From: Pseudomonadota bacterium
Lineage (GTDB): Bacteria; Pseudomonadota; Gammaproteobacteria; UBA11654
Reading direction: 5' to 3'
NCBI GenBank assembly: GCA_029979325.1
Contig: JAPOHS010000002.1
Span: 1 to 37,421 of the forward strand
DNA: 37,421 nucleotides
The notes below the pieces were generated by a model, which saw only the letters and a program-made list of their open reading frames with translations, was not told the origin of the DNA and made no database searches. Made by a program: the position numbers and the translations under genes. Below are positions 17,533-25,622 of this stretch, one piece after another. Numbering within the stretch: the stretch's first letter is position 1; each line of letters begins with the position of its first letter.

Positions 17533-18186
17533 ATGGCAAAGCTAACTAAACTTAAAACCAAGAAAAGGCTTACACCTAGTGACCGTGAACAGGAGATCAT
17601 AGAGGAAGCGGTTCAGTTTTTTGCAGAGGTAGGCTTTGGAGGAAGAACTCGTGATCTAGCTAAAAGAATAGGTATCACGCAACCGCTTCTTTATCGATAT
17701 TTCCCAACCAAAGATGATTTGATCGAGAGGGTTTTTAAAGAGGTCTACTTGAATTGGATAAAACCGGATTGGACTACTCAGTTAAAGGATCGTTCCATTC
17801 CGTTACAAGACAGATTGACGGATTATTACATGTCTTATGCAGAAGTTGTTCATGGATATGAATGGGTCAGAATTTATATGTTTTCTGGACTGAGTGGTAA
17901 TTCCATGAATAGGCGATACATAAGAATTATTGAAGATGAGTTTCTGAAACCCATGGTTGAAGAAATCAGAGTCGAATGTGGATTGCCCAGTGTCGATGAG
18001 TACCCCATGTCACCACTTGAGCTTGAAAGAATCTGGATCCTTCACGGCGGACTTTTTTATTATGCGATAAGAAAAAATATCTACCATAGCAAAGTGCATC
18101 ATGATTTCAGATCCATTGTTTCATCAACAGTCAGGGTGATGCTAGAGGGCGCCAAGTCAGTCAGCCTAGATGACTTAGAGACTTAA
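17533..18186 (+). CDS. TetR/AcrR-family transcriptional regulator
   Basis: The 217-residue protein starts at the ATG at 17533 (an adjacent TTG adds one residue). Residues about 15-65 form the TetR helix-turn-helix: IIEEAVQFFAEVGFGGRTR, DLAKRIGITQPLLYRYFPTK and DDLIERVFKEVY. The C-terminal half is the helical ligand-binding and dimerisation domain. TetR proteins usually repress by binding palindromes until an inducer releases them. As the only regulator in the catabolic region it is the best candidate to bind the 22-bp palindromes at 20969, 32699, 37162 and 37202. It is embedded in the operon rather than divergent from its targets. Confidence 0.88.
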   Translation: MAKLTKLKTKKRLTPSDREQEIIEEAVQFFAEVGFGGRTRDLAKRIGITQPLLYRYFPTKDDLIERVFKEVYLNWIKPDWTTQLKDRSIPLQDRLTDYYMSYAEVVHGYEWVRIYMFSGLSGNSMNRRYIRIIEDEFLKPMVEEIRVECGLPSVDEYPMSPLELERIWILHGGLFYYAIRKNIYHSKVHHDFRSIVSSTVRVMLEGAKSVSLDDLET

Positions 18187-18202
18187 CATAAGAACGCTTA
18201 GC

Positions 18203-19090
18203 ATGAAAGAAAATTCAATTCATATCGGCCTTGTAGGCCTTGGTATCATTGGTTCTTCAATCTTTAGAAATGTCAGCAAATCTGATTTTAAAACCACAGG
18301 ATTTGATATCGATCAAGAAAAGTTGGATGAATTGAGTTCTGAAGGATTGTGCGCCACATCCTCAATGGATTCATTGCTTAATAACTGCAATATTGTGATT
18401 ACATCTCTGCCGAGCAATCAAGCACTTGATCAAACGATTGATTCAATCCTTGATAAAAATGATTCAAAAGTTCAAATCATCATTGAGACAAGCACATTGA
18501 GCCTGGAATGTAAGAAGAGAAATGAAGAAAAGACAAGAAATGTAGGAATTTCAATGCTCGATTGCCCCATCAGTGGAACAGGAAAGCAGGCAGAATTAGC
18601 TGACATCGTTCTCTATGCGAGTGGTTCAGAAGAATCATATGAGTCGGTTTTACCAATACTGGAGACTTTTTCCAAGGAGTCTTTCTTTCTTGGGCATTTT
18701 GGCAATGGGACAAAAGTGAAACTCATCGCAAATTTGTTGGTTTCCATACACAATGTTGCCTCTGCAGAGGCAGTAAGGCTCGCAGAAGAAAGCGGTATAG
18801 ATCTAGATGAATTCTACAAGGTTATTGCCTCAGGTGCTGGCACATCAAAAATATTCGAACTTCGTGCGCCGATGATGATTGAACGGGAATATCTCCCAGC
18901 AACAATGAAGATGGATGTCTGGAGAAAAGACATGAGATTAATAAGAGAAATGATCAATTCTTTCGACTTGGATTCTCCATTATTCAATGTGACAGATGAA
19001 CTGTATAAGAAAGCTGAAGAAAAGGATCTTGATGCTTTGGATACCGCATCCATATTTGAAGTATTGAAAGACAAGCATAAAGAAAGCTGA
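18203..19090 (+). CDS. 3-hydroxyisobutyrate dehydrogenase-type NAD(P)-dependent dehydrogenase
   Basis: A 295-residue beta-hydroxyacid dehydrogenase. It has the Rossmann motif GLVGLGIIGSSI (residues 9-20), the substrate-binding motif DCPISGTGKQAE (about 120-131) and the catalytic Lys173 in GNGTKVKLIANLL. The family oxidises 3-hydroxy acids such as 3-hydroxyisobutyrate, tartronate or L-threonate with NAD(P); the exact substrate is not readable. It is 16 bases after tetR and 9 before the alpha/beta hydrolase. A second, divergent member is encoded at 22357 in the same region, so two steps or two substrates are likely. Confidence 0.85.
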   Translation: MKENSIHIGLVGLGIIGSSIFRNVSKSDFKTTGFDIDQEKLDELSSEGLCATSSMDSLLNNCNIVITSLPSNQALDQTIDSILDKNDSKVQIIIETSTLSLECKKRNEEKTRNVGISMLDCPISGTGKQAELADIVLYASGSEESYESVLPILETFSKESFFLGHFGNGTKVKLIANLLVSIHNVASAEAVRLAEESGIDLDEFYKVIASGAGTSKIFELRAPMMIEREYLPATMKMDVWRKDMRLIREMINSFDLDSPLFNVTDELYKKAEEKDLDALDTASIFEVLKDKHKES

Positions 19091-19099
19091 GCATTAAGA

Positions 19100-19867
19100 A
19101 TGACCTCAGAAAAGATTAAATTTTATGTATCTGGAGATGGAAAACCATTTCTTTTAATCCATCCATTGGGCCTTGATCATCACATATGGGATTTTTGTCT
19201 TGAGGATTTTGCAAGAAATAGATCAGTTTTCACTTATGATTTGCCCGGTCATGGCTCAACTCCGGTTCCAAATGAAAGATATGAAATCAGTGATTTATCT
19301 GATGAGCTTTATGATTCTCTTCAAGCTCAAGGCATTGATAAGATCGATTGTTTGGGCTTATCAATTGGCGGGATGATTTTGCAGGATCTTGCAAGCAAGC
19401 ATTCTGAGTTGATAGATAAACTTATTTTGGTTGATACAACCTATAAATATTCTACAGATTGGCAGAAAAATTGGGCAATGAGAGCAAACATTGCAAGAAC
19501 AGAAGGATTGGCCGGCATGCTTGAGCAATTTCTGGGTGCATTTTTCACCGCAGATTATTTGGCCAATGAAAATGAAACCACTCAGTATTGTCGTGATTCG
19601 CTTCTGAATATCAATACGGAAGGATATGCAAAGGCATGTGAAGCACTTTCGGCTTGTAATTTAGAAGAACAAGTTCATTTGATCCATGCAGAAACATTGA
19701 TTTTATGTGGCGATCAGGATAATCCATTATTCATTGATGCAGCTAAATGGCTTTATGCGAATATTTCAGAATCAAATCTTGAATGGTTACAGGGTGCTCA
19801 GCACCTTGCGCCGCTTGAGAAAAAAGAGACATTCATCAGAAATGTCTTGGATTTTCTTAATTCTTGA
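19100..19867 (+). CDS. Alpha/beta hydrolase (enol-lactonase-like)
   Basis: This 255-residue hydrolase has an oxyanion HPLGLDHHIW segment, the nucleophile elbow GLSIGG with Ser88, an acid in CGDQDNP (Asp205 or Asp207) and the catalytic His235 in GAQHLAPLE, so the triad is intact. The overall pattern resembles 3-oxoadipate enol-lactonase (PcaD) and the RutD group, but the specific reaction is not established. Last gene of the DUF1838-tetR operon; it ends 2 bases from the convergent LLM flavoenzyme gene. Confidence 0.82.
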   Translation: MTSEKIKFYVSGDGKPFLLIHPLGLDHHIWDFCLEDFARNRSVFTYDLPGHGSTPVPNERYEISDLSDELYDSLQAQGIDKIDCLGLSIGGMILQDLASKHSELIDKLILVDTTYKYSTDWQKNWAMRANIARTEGLAGMLEQFLGAFFTADYLANENETTQYCRDSLLNINTEGYAKACEALSACNLEEQVHLIHAETLILCGDQDNPLFIDAAKWLYANISESNLEWLQGAQHLAPLEKKETFIRNVLDFLNS

Positions 19868-19869
19868 AA

Positions 19870-20946
19870 TCAGCGATTGATCTTCGGCATTACTTCCGTT
19901 GCCATTAATTCCATGGATCTTTTAGACAGTTCTGGATTCACCCAGTCATGTGCAGCATAGACCAATGTTCCAAAATCTCCTGTTACATCTTTGAATGATT
20001 CAATTTGTTCCACCACACTGTCTACTGTCCCACAAATGACCAACGAATCGAGCACATAATCGAGTGTGACATCTGAGTCTGGCATGTCGCGATCGTGCTT
20101 AAATAAATCTGGTCGCCCATTACCAATCAATTTTTTCATGATTTGCTTAAAGTAGAAGTGATATGGGCCATCTTCCCCTTTACCATAGGCTTGAGCTGTT
20201 TTTTCATCGTCAGCTACGAATATACTTTTTGCCACGCGCCAATTCTTAGGATCAGCTTTATAACCTCCCAATTCACAACCTTTTTTATACATTGGCCAAT
20301 GTGATGCCACCCAGTTGGGTTGTAAAAAATTTGCAGATATTGGTTCCCATCCTCGTTCTGCAGCCGAAACAACTCCCTTTGAAAATGGAGCAACCACGGT
20401 CACTATGATTGGCGGGTGCGGTTCTTGCAAAGGTTTTACGATTATCCCTTGTCCAGTTTCTTCAACCAAGTTCTGTTCTGTGCTGATGTTCCAATACTTG
20501 CCTTTGAGGTTATAAGGTGGAGGTTTGGACCAGATGTCTAGAATGTGATTGATTGATTCAACAAACATCTCGGTTCTATCTTTATCAAGGTTTCCGAAGA
20601 CCTCGGCATCAGATAGAAGCCCTCCAGGACTTATGCCAAATAAAAATCGACCTTTGAGCATATTATCGATCATGGCAACTTGTGCTGCTACAGCAGCAGG
20701 ATGATTATTTGGCAGATTGACAGTGCCACTGCCCAATTTTATGTTTTTTGTTGCTTCAATTAAGCTGGATATAAAAATTAGGGATGAGGTAATGGGTTCA
20801 GCTTTATCTGTTACATGTTCACCAATAAATGCTTCCTCAAAGCCCAATGAATCGGCAAGGATCACAGCTTCCCTGTCTTCTTCAAGTACTTCATCATAAG
20901 CCCTTGAAGGAGGGTGCAAAGGCATTGTAAACATTGAGAGTTTCAT
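19870..20946 (-). CDS. LLM-class flavin-dependent monooxygenase (limonene 1,2-monooxygenase-like)
   Basis: From the ATG at 20946 the product has 358 residues beginning MKLSMFTMPLHPPSRAYDEV; the frame continues upstream to a TTG at 20979, but that would run translation from within the operator. The luciferase-like fold is shown by FGEEAFIGEH-type strands (GFEEAFIGEHVTD), GSGTVNLPNNHPAAVAAQVA and GRFLFGISPGG. The MPLHPP start and the GKYWNISTE block are those of proteins annotated as limonene 1,2-monooxygenase and relatives, not those of RutA. It uses reduced FMN supplied by another reductase and molecular oxygen; no flavin reductase is encoded nearby. Alone on its strand, with its promoter facing the RidA operon over a shared operator. 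Confidence 0.85.
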   Translation of the reverse strand: MKLSMFTMPLHPPSRAYDEVLEEDREAVILADSLGFEEAFIGEHVTDKAEPITSSLIFISSLIEATKNIKLGSGTVNLPNNHPAAVAAQVAMIDNMLKGRFLFGISPGGLLSDAEVFGNLDKDRTEMFVESINHILDIWSKPPPYNLKGKYWNISTEQNLVEETGQGIIVKPLQEPHPPIIVTVVAPFSKGVVSAAERGWEPISANFLQPNWVASHWPMYKKGCELGGYKADPKNWRVAKSIFVADDEKTAQAYGKGEDGPYHFYFKQIMKKLIGNGRPDLFKHDRDMPDSDVTLDYVLDSLVICGTVDSVVEQIESFKDVTGDFGTLVYAAHDWVNPELSKRSMELMATEVMPKINR

Positions 20947-20968
20947 TTGTGTATTTTTCTGAAGTATT

Positions 20969-20990
20969 CTATTGATCAATTGATAAATAG
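20969..20990. promoter_or_regulatory. Palindromic operator, site A (LLM / triple-RidA intergenic)
   Basis: CTATTGATC-AATT-GATAAATAG: two 9-bp arms with one mismatch around a 4-bp centre, in the only space between divergent genes. It overlaps the -10 to +1 region of the predicted promoter for the LLM gene and lies about 85 bases before the RidA-operon start, so one bound dimer could control both directions. It is the same motif as at 32699, 37162 and 37202. Confidence 0.72.
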
Positions 20991-21017
20991 TATATTATCT
21001 TAGACTTAATTTAACAA
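20989..21017 (-). promoter_or_regulatory. Putative promoter of the LLM flavoenzyme gene
   Basis: On the reverse strand a -35-like TTGTTA (21012-21017) and a -10-like TATACT (20989-20994) are separated by 17 bases. Transcription would begin near 20982, inside operator site A, giving a leader of about 36 bases before the ATG. The operator position fits steric repression. Prediction from sequence only. Confidence 0.5.
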
Positions 21018-21073
21018 TTACCTATGCACATAAATCACATGTTATTGTTTAAGGTGAAGATGAGAGCACTAAG

Positions 21074-22360
21074 ATGAATATTGATGTAAATCAACCGATC
21101 GCAATTTGGCCTGGACTAGAAGAGGGCGTTCCAAAACCCATCATGCCATACTCTCCTGCGGTCAAAGTGGGGGATTGGCTATTCATTGCAGGTCAACTTG
21201 CGAGCGATTTCAAAAACGGTGTTCCAGCAGAATTAATCCCTCAAGATGGAGATTCTTCTACTGCTCTTAAACTTCAGTCAGATTTTGTTTTGAGCAATAT
21301 GGAGCAAACAGTTCGGGCTGCAGGATTTAATATGCGAAATGATAGCGTTAGGATTTGGGAATGGTTTGTATCTGATCGACCAAGTCAAAAGGATTATCTG
21401 GATAACAAATACACACATGGTATTGAACTTGAGTCTTATGCAGACATCTATGGAAATTATTTCGATCATCATAAACCCATCAGATCGACTGCGGGCATCA
21501 AAGAGCTTATGTGGGTTGGTACAAAAGTCGAGCTTGAAGTCATGTGCTATGCAAGCAAAGAGATTGATGAGCAGATCATCCATTCTGAATCCAGCTCAGG
21601 AGCAATCAAAAAAGGGGATTGGGTTTTTGTTTCAAATCAAGACCCAATTAATGAGCATGGTGAGATATCCGATTCATTTGATGAGCAACTCGAAACAGTC
21701 ATCAATAAAATATCTGAAGTGCTTGAAAAGGCCGGGGCATCATTAGATGGAACTGTAAAAGCAGAAGTCTTTATTTCAGACCCCAATGACTTCAAGTCAA
21801 TGGATATTATTTGGAAAAAACATTTCCCCAATCCACCTGCACGTTTTGTCTTGCCACGCTCTGGCATGAATCATCCAAGATCTAGAGTCGAAGTATCGAT
21901 AATGGCATTAATCGATGAAGCAAAATTAAAAAAGGAAGTCATAGAGACGAGCGAAGCTCCGGAACCGTTTGGGCATGAATCTCAAGCCATCAAAGTTGAT
22001 CATCTTCTATTCTTTAGCACTCAAATGGCATTTGATTCATCTGGTCAGATGGCTGCAGACATGGTCAGAAATCCAGCTGCACCTTGGTATGGAAGACCTG
22101 CCCAATCGCAAATGAGATATATGATGAACAATATCAATGCCATCGCTGAAAAAGGTGGAACTTCGGTTGAAAACATTGTGAGAAGAGCCTGCTTTCACAA
22201 TGACCTGCAATGGTTTGCGGAATCAATTGAAGAATGGGCAAGCTTTTTTCCTTCTGATAAGCCCGCATCGACGACAATTGGACTCAACGATTCTATGATT
22301 CTAGAGGGAGCAAATACGCTTCTTGACCTGATTGCATATGTCCCCAATCAAGACAAATGA
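21074..22360 (+). CDS. Triple-RidA fusion protein (three tandem YjgF/YER057c/UK114 domains)
   Basis: The 428-residue protein contains three RidA-like domains in one chain: about 20-160, 168-280 and 298-424. Each has a VGDWLFIAGQ- or KGDWVFVSNQ-type opening and a closing strand of the P-x-R-x type: HKPIRSTAG (Arg137), NPPARFVLP (Arg257) and DKPASTTIG (Ser399). RidA proteins are normally homotrimers of single domains with the active site at each interface, where the Arg binds the carboxylate of the imine or enamine. Here the trimer is presumably built into one polypeptide, with one site lacking the Arg. Expected role: hydrolysis of reactive imine/enamine intermediates. First gene of a four-gene operon; ATGA overlap with the next gene. 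Confidence 0.82.
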   Translation: MNIDVNQPIAIWPGLEEGVPKPIMPYSPAVKVGDWLFIAGQLASDFKNGVPAELIPQDGDSSTALKLQSDFVLSNMEQTVRAAGFNMRNDSVRIWEWFVSDRPSQKDYLDNKYTHGIELESYADIYGNYFDHHKPIRSTAGIKELMWVGTKVELEVMCYASKEIDEQIIHSESSSGAIKKGDWVFVSNQDPINEHGEISDSFDEQLETVINKISEVLEKAGASLDGTVKAEVFISDPNDFKSMDIIWKKHFPNPPARFVLPRSGMNHPRSRVEVSIMALIDEAKLKKEVIETSEAPEPFGHESQAIKVDHLLFFSTQMAFDSSGQMAADMVRNPAAPWYGRPAQSQMRYMMNNINAIAEKGGTSVENIVRRACFHNDLQWFAESIEEWASFFPSDKPASTTIGLNDSMILEGANTLLDLIAYVPNQDK

Positions 22361-23229
22361 CTGAAAGTATTGGTTTTGTTGGATTAGGTAAAATGGGGTC
22401 TGTAATGGCCCCACTCTTTTTAGAAGCCGGTTATCCTCTCGTAGTATTCAATCGAAGCATCAATAAAACTGAACCACTCAGAGAAAAAGGAGCATTCATT
22501 GCTGACAGCCCTACAGAGGTTTCAAGAAATGCTGAAATTATTTTTACAATGTTAGGAGATGATCTGGCCGTGGAAGAGGTTTACCTCTCCAAGAACGGTT
22601 TACTGAGCAATGGTATTGAAGGTCGATTATTTATTGATATGAGCACAATCAAACCAAAAACAGTGCTTAAGATTCACCGAGAAGTAGAGCGAAGATCTGC
22701 AGCATTCATTGATGCACCTGTATCCGGAACAGTTGCGCCAGCTGCCAAAGGTGAATTGCTCATTTTCTGCGGGGGAAATGAGAATGACATACAAAGAGCA
22801 CAATCTTGTTTTAAGGTCCTTTCTAGAAGAGTCATTCATGCAGGTAAAGTTGGATCAGGATCATTTATGAAATTGGTTGTGAATCTTCCATTGGCACTAT
22901 ATTGGCAATCAATTGCGGAATCACTGCTGCTTGGAAGATCAGGAGGACTGAGTGATGAAATAATGCTCGATGCGATCGCAGACAGTTCAGCGGCGCTCGC
23001 CGTATTAGAAATGAAGATACCAGTGATGCTAGGGGAAGACTTACCGGTTGCATTTGATATGAAAAGCATGGTCAAGGATCTCTCTGTTATTCTTCAAACA
23101 GCTAAAGAGATGGAGATTGACATCCCCACAACCCAATCGTCTTTTTCAGTCTATTCTGAGGCAATCAAAGATGACAAATACATCAATCAAGATGCAGTTA
23201 AAATCGTTGACTACATGAAAGGAAGATAA
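22357..23229 (+). CDS. Second HIBADH-type NAD(P)-dependent dehydrogenase
   Basis: A 290-residue beta-hydroxyacid dehydrogenase: Rossmann motif GFVGLGKMGSVMA (residues 6-18), substrate-binding motif DAPVSGTVAPAAKGEL (about 119-134) and catalytic Lys172 in GSGSFMKLVVN. The usual NN after the Lys is VN here. It is clearly diverged from the enzyme at 18203, so it is not a recent duplicate. It starts within the stop of the triple-RidA gene (ATGA) and ends directly before the GTG of the CocE/NonD gene, which supports tight operon coupling. Specific 3-hydroxyacid substrate unknown; the tartronate semialdehyde reductase branch is also possible. Confidence 0.84.
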   Translation: MTESIGFVGLGKMGSVMAPLFLEAGYPLVVFNRSINKTEPLREKGAFIADSPTEVSRNAEIIFTMLGDDLAVEEVYLSKNGLLSNGIEGRLFIDMSTIKPKTVLKIHREVERRSAAFIDAPVSGTVAPAAKGELLIFCGGNENDIQRAQSCFKVLSRRVIHAGKVGSGSFMKLVVNLPLALYWQSIAESLLLGRSGGLSDEIMLDAIADSSAALAVLEMKIPVMLGEDLPVAFDMKSMVKDLSVILQTAKEMEIDIPTTQSSFSVYSEAIKDDKYINQDAVKIVDYMKGR

Positions 23230-24966
23230 GTGAAGCAATTTACAGAGATTAAGGATGAGATGAATATTGATTGGGATGTGCCAATTAAGATGGACGATGG
23301 GTTGGAATTAAGAGCAGATATTTTCAGACCAATCGAAGAGGGATCTTATCCAGTGCTCATCACATACGGGCCATATGCAAAGGGACTTCCTTTCCAACAA
23401 GGATATCCAAGCGCTTGGGACAGGATGGCTGAAAAACATCCAGATGTCACCAGAGGATCATCCAACAAATATCAAAACTGGGAAGTGGTTGATCCAGAGA
23501 AATGGGTACCAGATGGTTATGTATGTGTTCGAGTTGATTCAAGAGGATGCGGAGCCTCACCAGGTTATATCGACCATTTCTCTATGAGAGAGACCATGGA
23601 TTTTAAAGAATGCATTGAATGGGCTGGTAAGCAATCATGGAGCAATGGAAATGTAGGCATCAATGGTGTTTCTTACTATGGCATTAATCAATGGCAGGTA
23701 GCTTCACAGCAGCCATCACATCTGAAGGCGATGTGTATCTGGGAAGGTGCCAGTGATTGGTATAGAGACATGACACATCATGGTGGAATTCTGAGCACCT
23801 TTTGGGCAAATTGGTTCGATATGCAAGTCAAGACTGTACAGCATGGCTTAGGTGTCAACGGTATGATCAATCAATTCAATGGAAGGCCCATTTGTGGAAA
23901 TGAAAATTTAAGTGAAGAGGAGTTAGAATCAAATCGATGCTCATTTGGCGAAGAAATAAGAGCCCATCCTCTGATTGATGAATACCATAAAGAGCGATCT
24001 GCAATCTGGGAGAAGATTACCGTTCCGTTTCTGTCTGCTGGCAATTGGGGAGGGCAAGGTCTTCATTTGAGAGGCAATACCGAGGGTTTCATAAGGGCTG
24101 CTTCTGATCAGAAGTGGCTTGAGATGCATGGTTTGGAGCATTGGACAGAGTTTTATACTGATTATGGAGTCAAACTTCAAAAAAGGTTTTTCGATCACTT
24201 TCTAAAAGGGATTGAAAATGATTGGCAAGACCAGCCTGTGGTACAGCTTCAAGTCAGACATATTGATGGCTTCAAAGAACGTCATGAAAATGCATGGCCA
24301 CTCGAGGATACATGCTGGACAAAAATGCATATCAATCATCAATGTGAAATGAGTAATGACTTGGAACATTTAGAATCTTCATCTATTTCATTTGATGCGA
24401 TGGGGGCAGGCGTTGATTTTGTTTCGAAACCATTTGATGAAGAGACTGAGATAACGGGACCCATGGCCTTGAAGCTTTTTATTTCATCCACAACAGATGA
24501 TGCAGACATATTCGTGGTTTTGAGACTCTTCAGTGATCAAAATAATGAAGTTGTTTTTCAGGGTGCAGTTGACCCGTATACACCAATAGCACAAGGATGG
24601 TTGAGGGCATCCCATAGAAAATTAGATGAAAAACTGTCTCAGCCTTGGCGACCATATCATTCACATACAGAACGGTCATTACTTCAACCCAATGAGATTG
24701 TAGAACTGGATATAGAAGTTTGGCCAACCTCAATCGTCATTCCGAAAGGATATTATCTGACGCTTTCAATTCAGGGCAAAGACTACGAGTGCCCAGATGC
24801 ACAACCTCAAATGCTTTCTAACTTTAAGAATCAACTCAAAGGTTGTGGGCCATTTCTTCATGATGATCCCATTGATAGAGATGAGAGATTCAATGGCAAA
24901 ACAACAATTCATTTTAGTGAGAGCAGGGCCTCATATCTTCTTCTGCCAATTATTCCAAGTAAATGA
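23230..24966 (+). CDS. CocE/NonD family (X-Pro dipeptidyl-peptidase S15-like) hydrolase
   Basis: The 578-residue enzyme starts at a GTG immediately after the preceding stop, with a good ribosome site (aaaggaag) 6-7 bases upstream; a later ATG (residue 11) would cut into the first strand. Residues 15-330 are the S15 alpha/beta-hydrolase domain with oxyanion Tyr in TYGPYA, nucleophile Ser148 in GVSYYG, and a His in the LEHWTEFYTDYG block. The C-terminal third is the jelly-roll domain (PMALKLFISSTTDDADIFVVL). The family includes cocaine esterase and glutaryl-7-ACA acylase, so ester or amide hydrolysis of a bulky substrate is expected. No signal peptide is visible, so it is cytoplasmic. ATGA overlap with the next gene. 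Confidence 0.86.
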   Translation: MKQFTEIKDEMNIDWDVPIKMDDGLELRADIFRPIEEGSYPVLITYGPYAKGLPFQQGYPSAWDRMAEKHPDVTRGSSNKYQNWEVVDPEKWVPDGYVCVRVDSRGCGASPGYIDHFSMRETMDFKECIEWAGKQSWSNGNVGINGVSYYGINQWQVASQQPSHLKAMCIWEGASDWYRDMTHHGGILSTFWANWFDMQVKTVQHGLGVNGMINQFNGRPICGNENLSEEELESNRCSFGEEIRAHPLIDEYHKERSAIWEKITVPFLSAGNWGGQGLHLRGNTEGFIRAASDQKWLEMHGLEHWTEFYTDYGVKLQKRFFDHFLKGIENDWQDQPVVQLQVRHIDGFKERHENAWPLEDTCWTKMHINHQCEMSNDLEHLESSSISFDAMGAGVDFVSKPFDEETEITGPMALKLFISSTTDDADIFVVLRLFSDQNNEVVFQGAVDPYTPIAQGWLRASHRKLDEKLSQPWRPYHSHTERSLLQPNEIVELDIEVWPTSIVIPKGYYLTLSIQGKDYECPDAQPQMLSNFKNQLKGCGPFLHDDPIDRDERFNGKTTIHFSESRASYLLLPIIPSK

Positions 24967-25622
24967 ATAGACAAAATCAAACGAAGGTCGGATTGATTCA
25001 TGCGCTTGAAGAATCAGAGGCGCCCATCAGAGAGTCATTCAAAAAAATATGGCCAGAAGCGATATTGAATGAATATTCCGACTTTCAATTATCCGTCGAT
25101 AGAGCAAACGGTTTGGATGAAAGCTCAATAAGATCAAGAATCATTGATTTAGGTCAAGAAGCGGTCAATGACCATGTGGATGCTATTTTGTATACATGTA
25201 GTGCTTTTGGCGATGCAATTGAAGCCGCCAAAAACACATTCGATTTACCCATTCTTAAACCCAATGAGTCTGCTTTTCAGAACGCTATCAGTGCTGGAGT
25301 AGATGTGAATATTTTGGTGACCTTTGAACCATCTCTTGAGTTATTGATCAATGAGTTTGAGGTCATGAGCCGGGGTATGTATATCAATGTCAAGGGCCAT
25401 TTAATAGAAGATGCTTTGAAACTTTTAAAAGAGAACCAAGTCGAGTCACACAATCAAAAAATCATCAGCGCTGTGGAAATGATTCCCAGTCATGAAACAG
25501 TCATTTTGGGTCAATTTTCAATGGCAAGAGCTGCTGAGGAGATCGAGACAAGCATGCCCGATCGACTGGTTCTGAATACACCTGATGCAGCCGTTACTGC
25601 ATTGAAAGAATTATTGGGTTGA
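24963..25622 (+). CDS. Asp/Glu/hydantoin racemase superfamily protein with a single cysteine
   Basis: A 219-residue protein with the pseudo-duplicated fold of aspartate/glutamate racemases, maleate isomerases and arylmalonate decarboxylases. The first catalytic site is present, Cys79 in ILYTCSAFG, but the second, expected in the VILG-C motif, is Gln184 (VILGQFSMA); Cys79 is the only Cys in the protein. Proton transfer racemisation by two cysteines is therefore unlikely, and a one-cysteine reaction such as decarboxylation, isomerisation or hydrolysis is possible. Last gene of the RidA operon, and it abuts the convergent amidohydrolase with no bases between the stops. Confidence 0.75.
   Translation: MNRQNQTKVGLIHALEESEAPIRESFKKIWPEAILNEYSDFQLSVDRANGLDESSIRSRIIDLGQEAVNDHVDAILYTCSAFGDAIEAAKNTFDLPILKPNESAFQNAISAGVDVNILVTFEPSLELLINEFEVMSRGMYINVKGHLIEDALKLLKENQVESHNQKIISAVEMIPSHETVILGQFSMARAAEEIETSMPDRLVLNTPDAAVTALKELLG

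Noticed and set aside
20947..20979. TTG start extending the LLM protein by eleven residues
   Set aside because: The added part overlaps the operator and the predicted transcription start, and the family begins at MKLSMF-type residues.
19100..22360. A Rut pyrimidine-degradation operon (LLM = RutA, RidA = RutC, hydrolase = RutD)
   Set aside because: The LLM protein has the limonene-monooxygenase-type N-terminus rather than RutA features; no isochorismatase-type RutB, RutE nitroreductase, RutF flavin reductase or RutG permease is present; and the RidA is a triple fusion. Kept only as an analogy.
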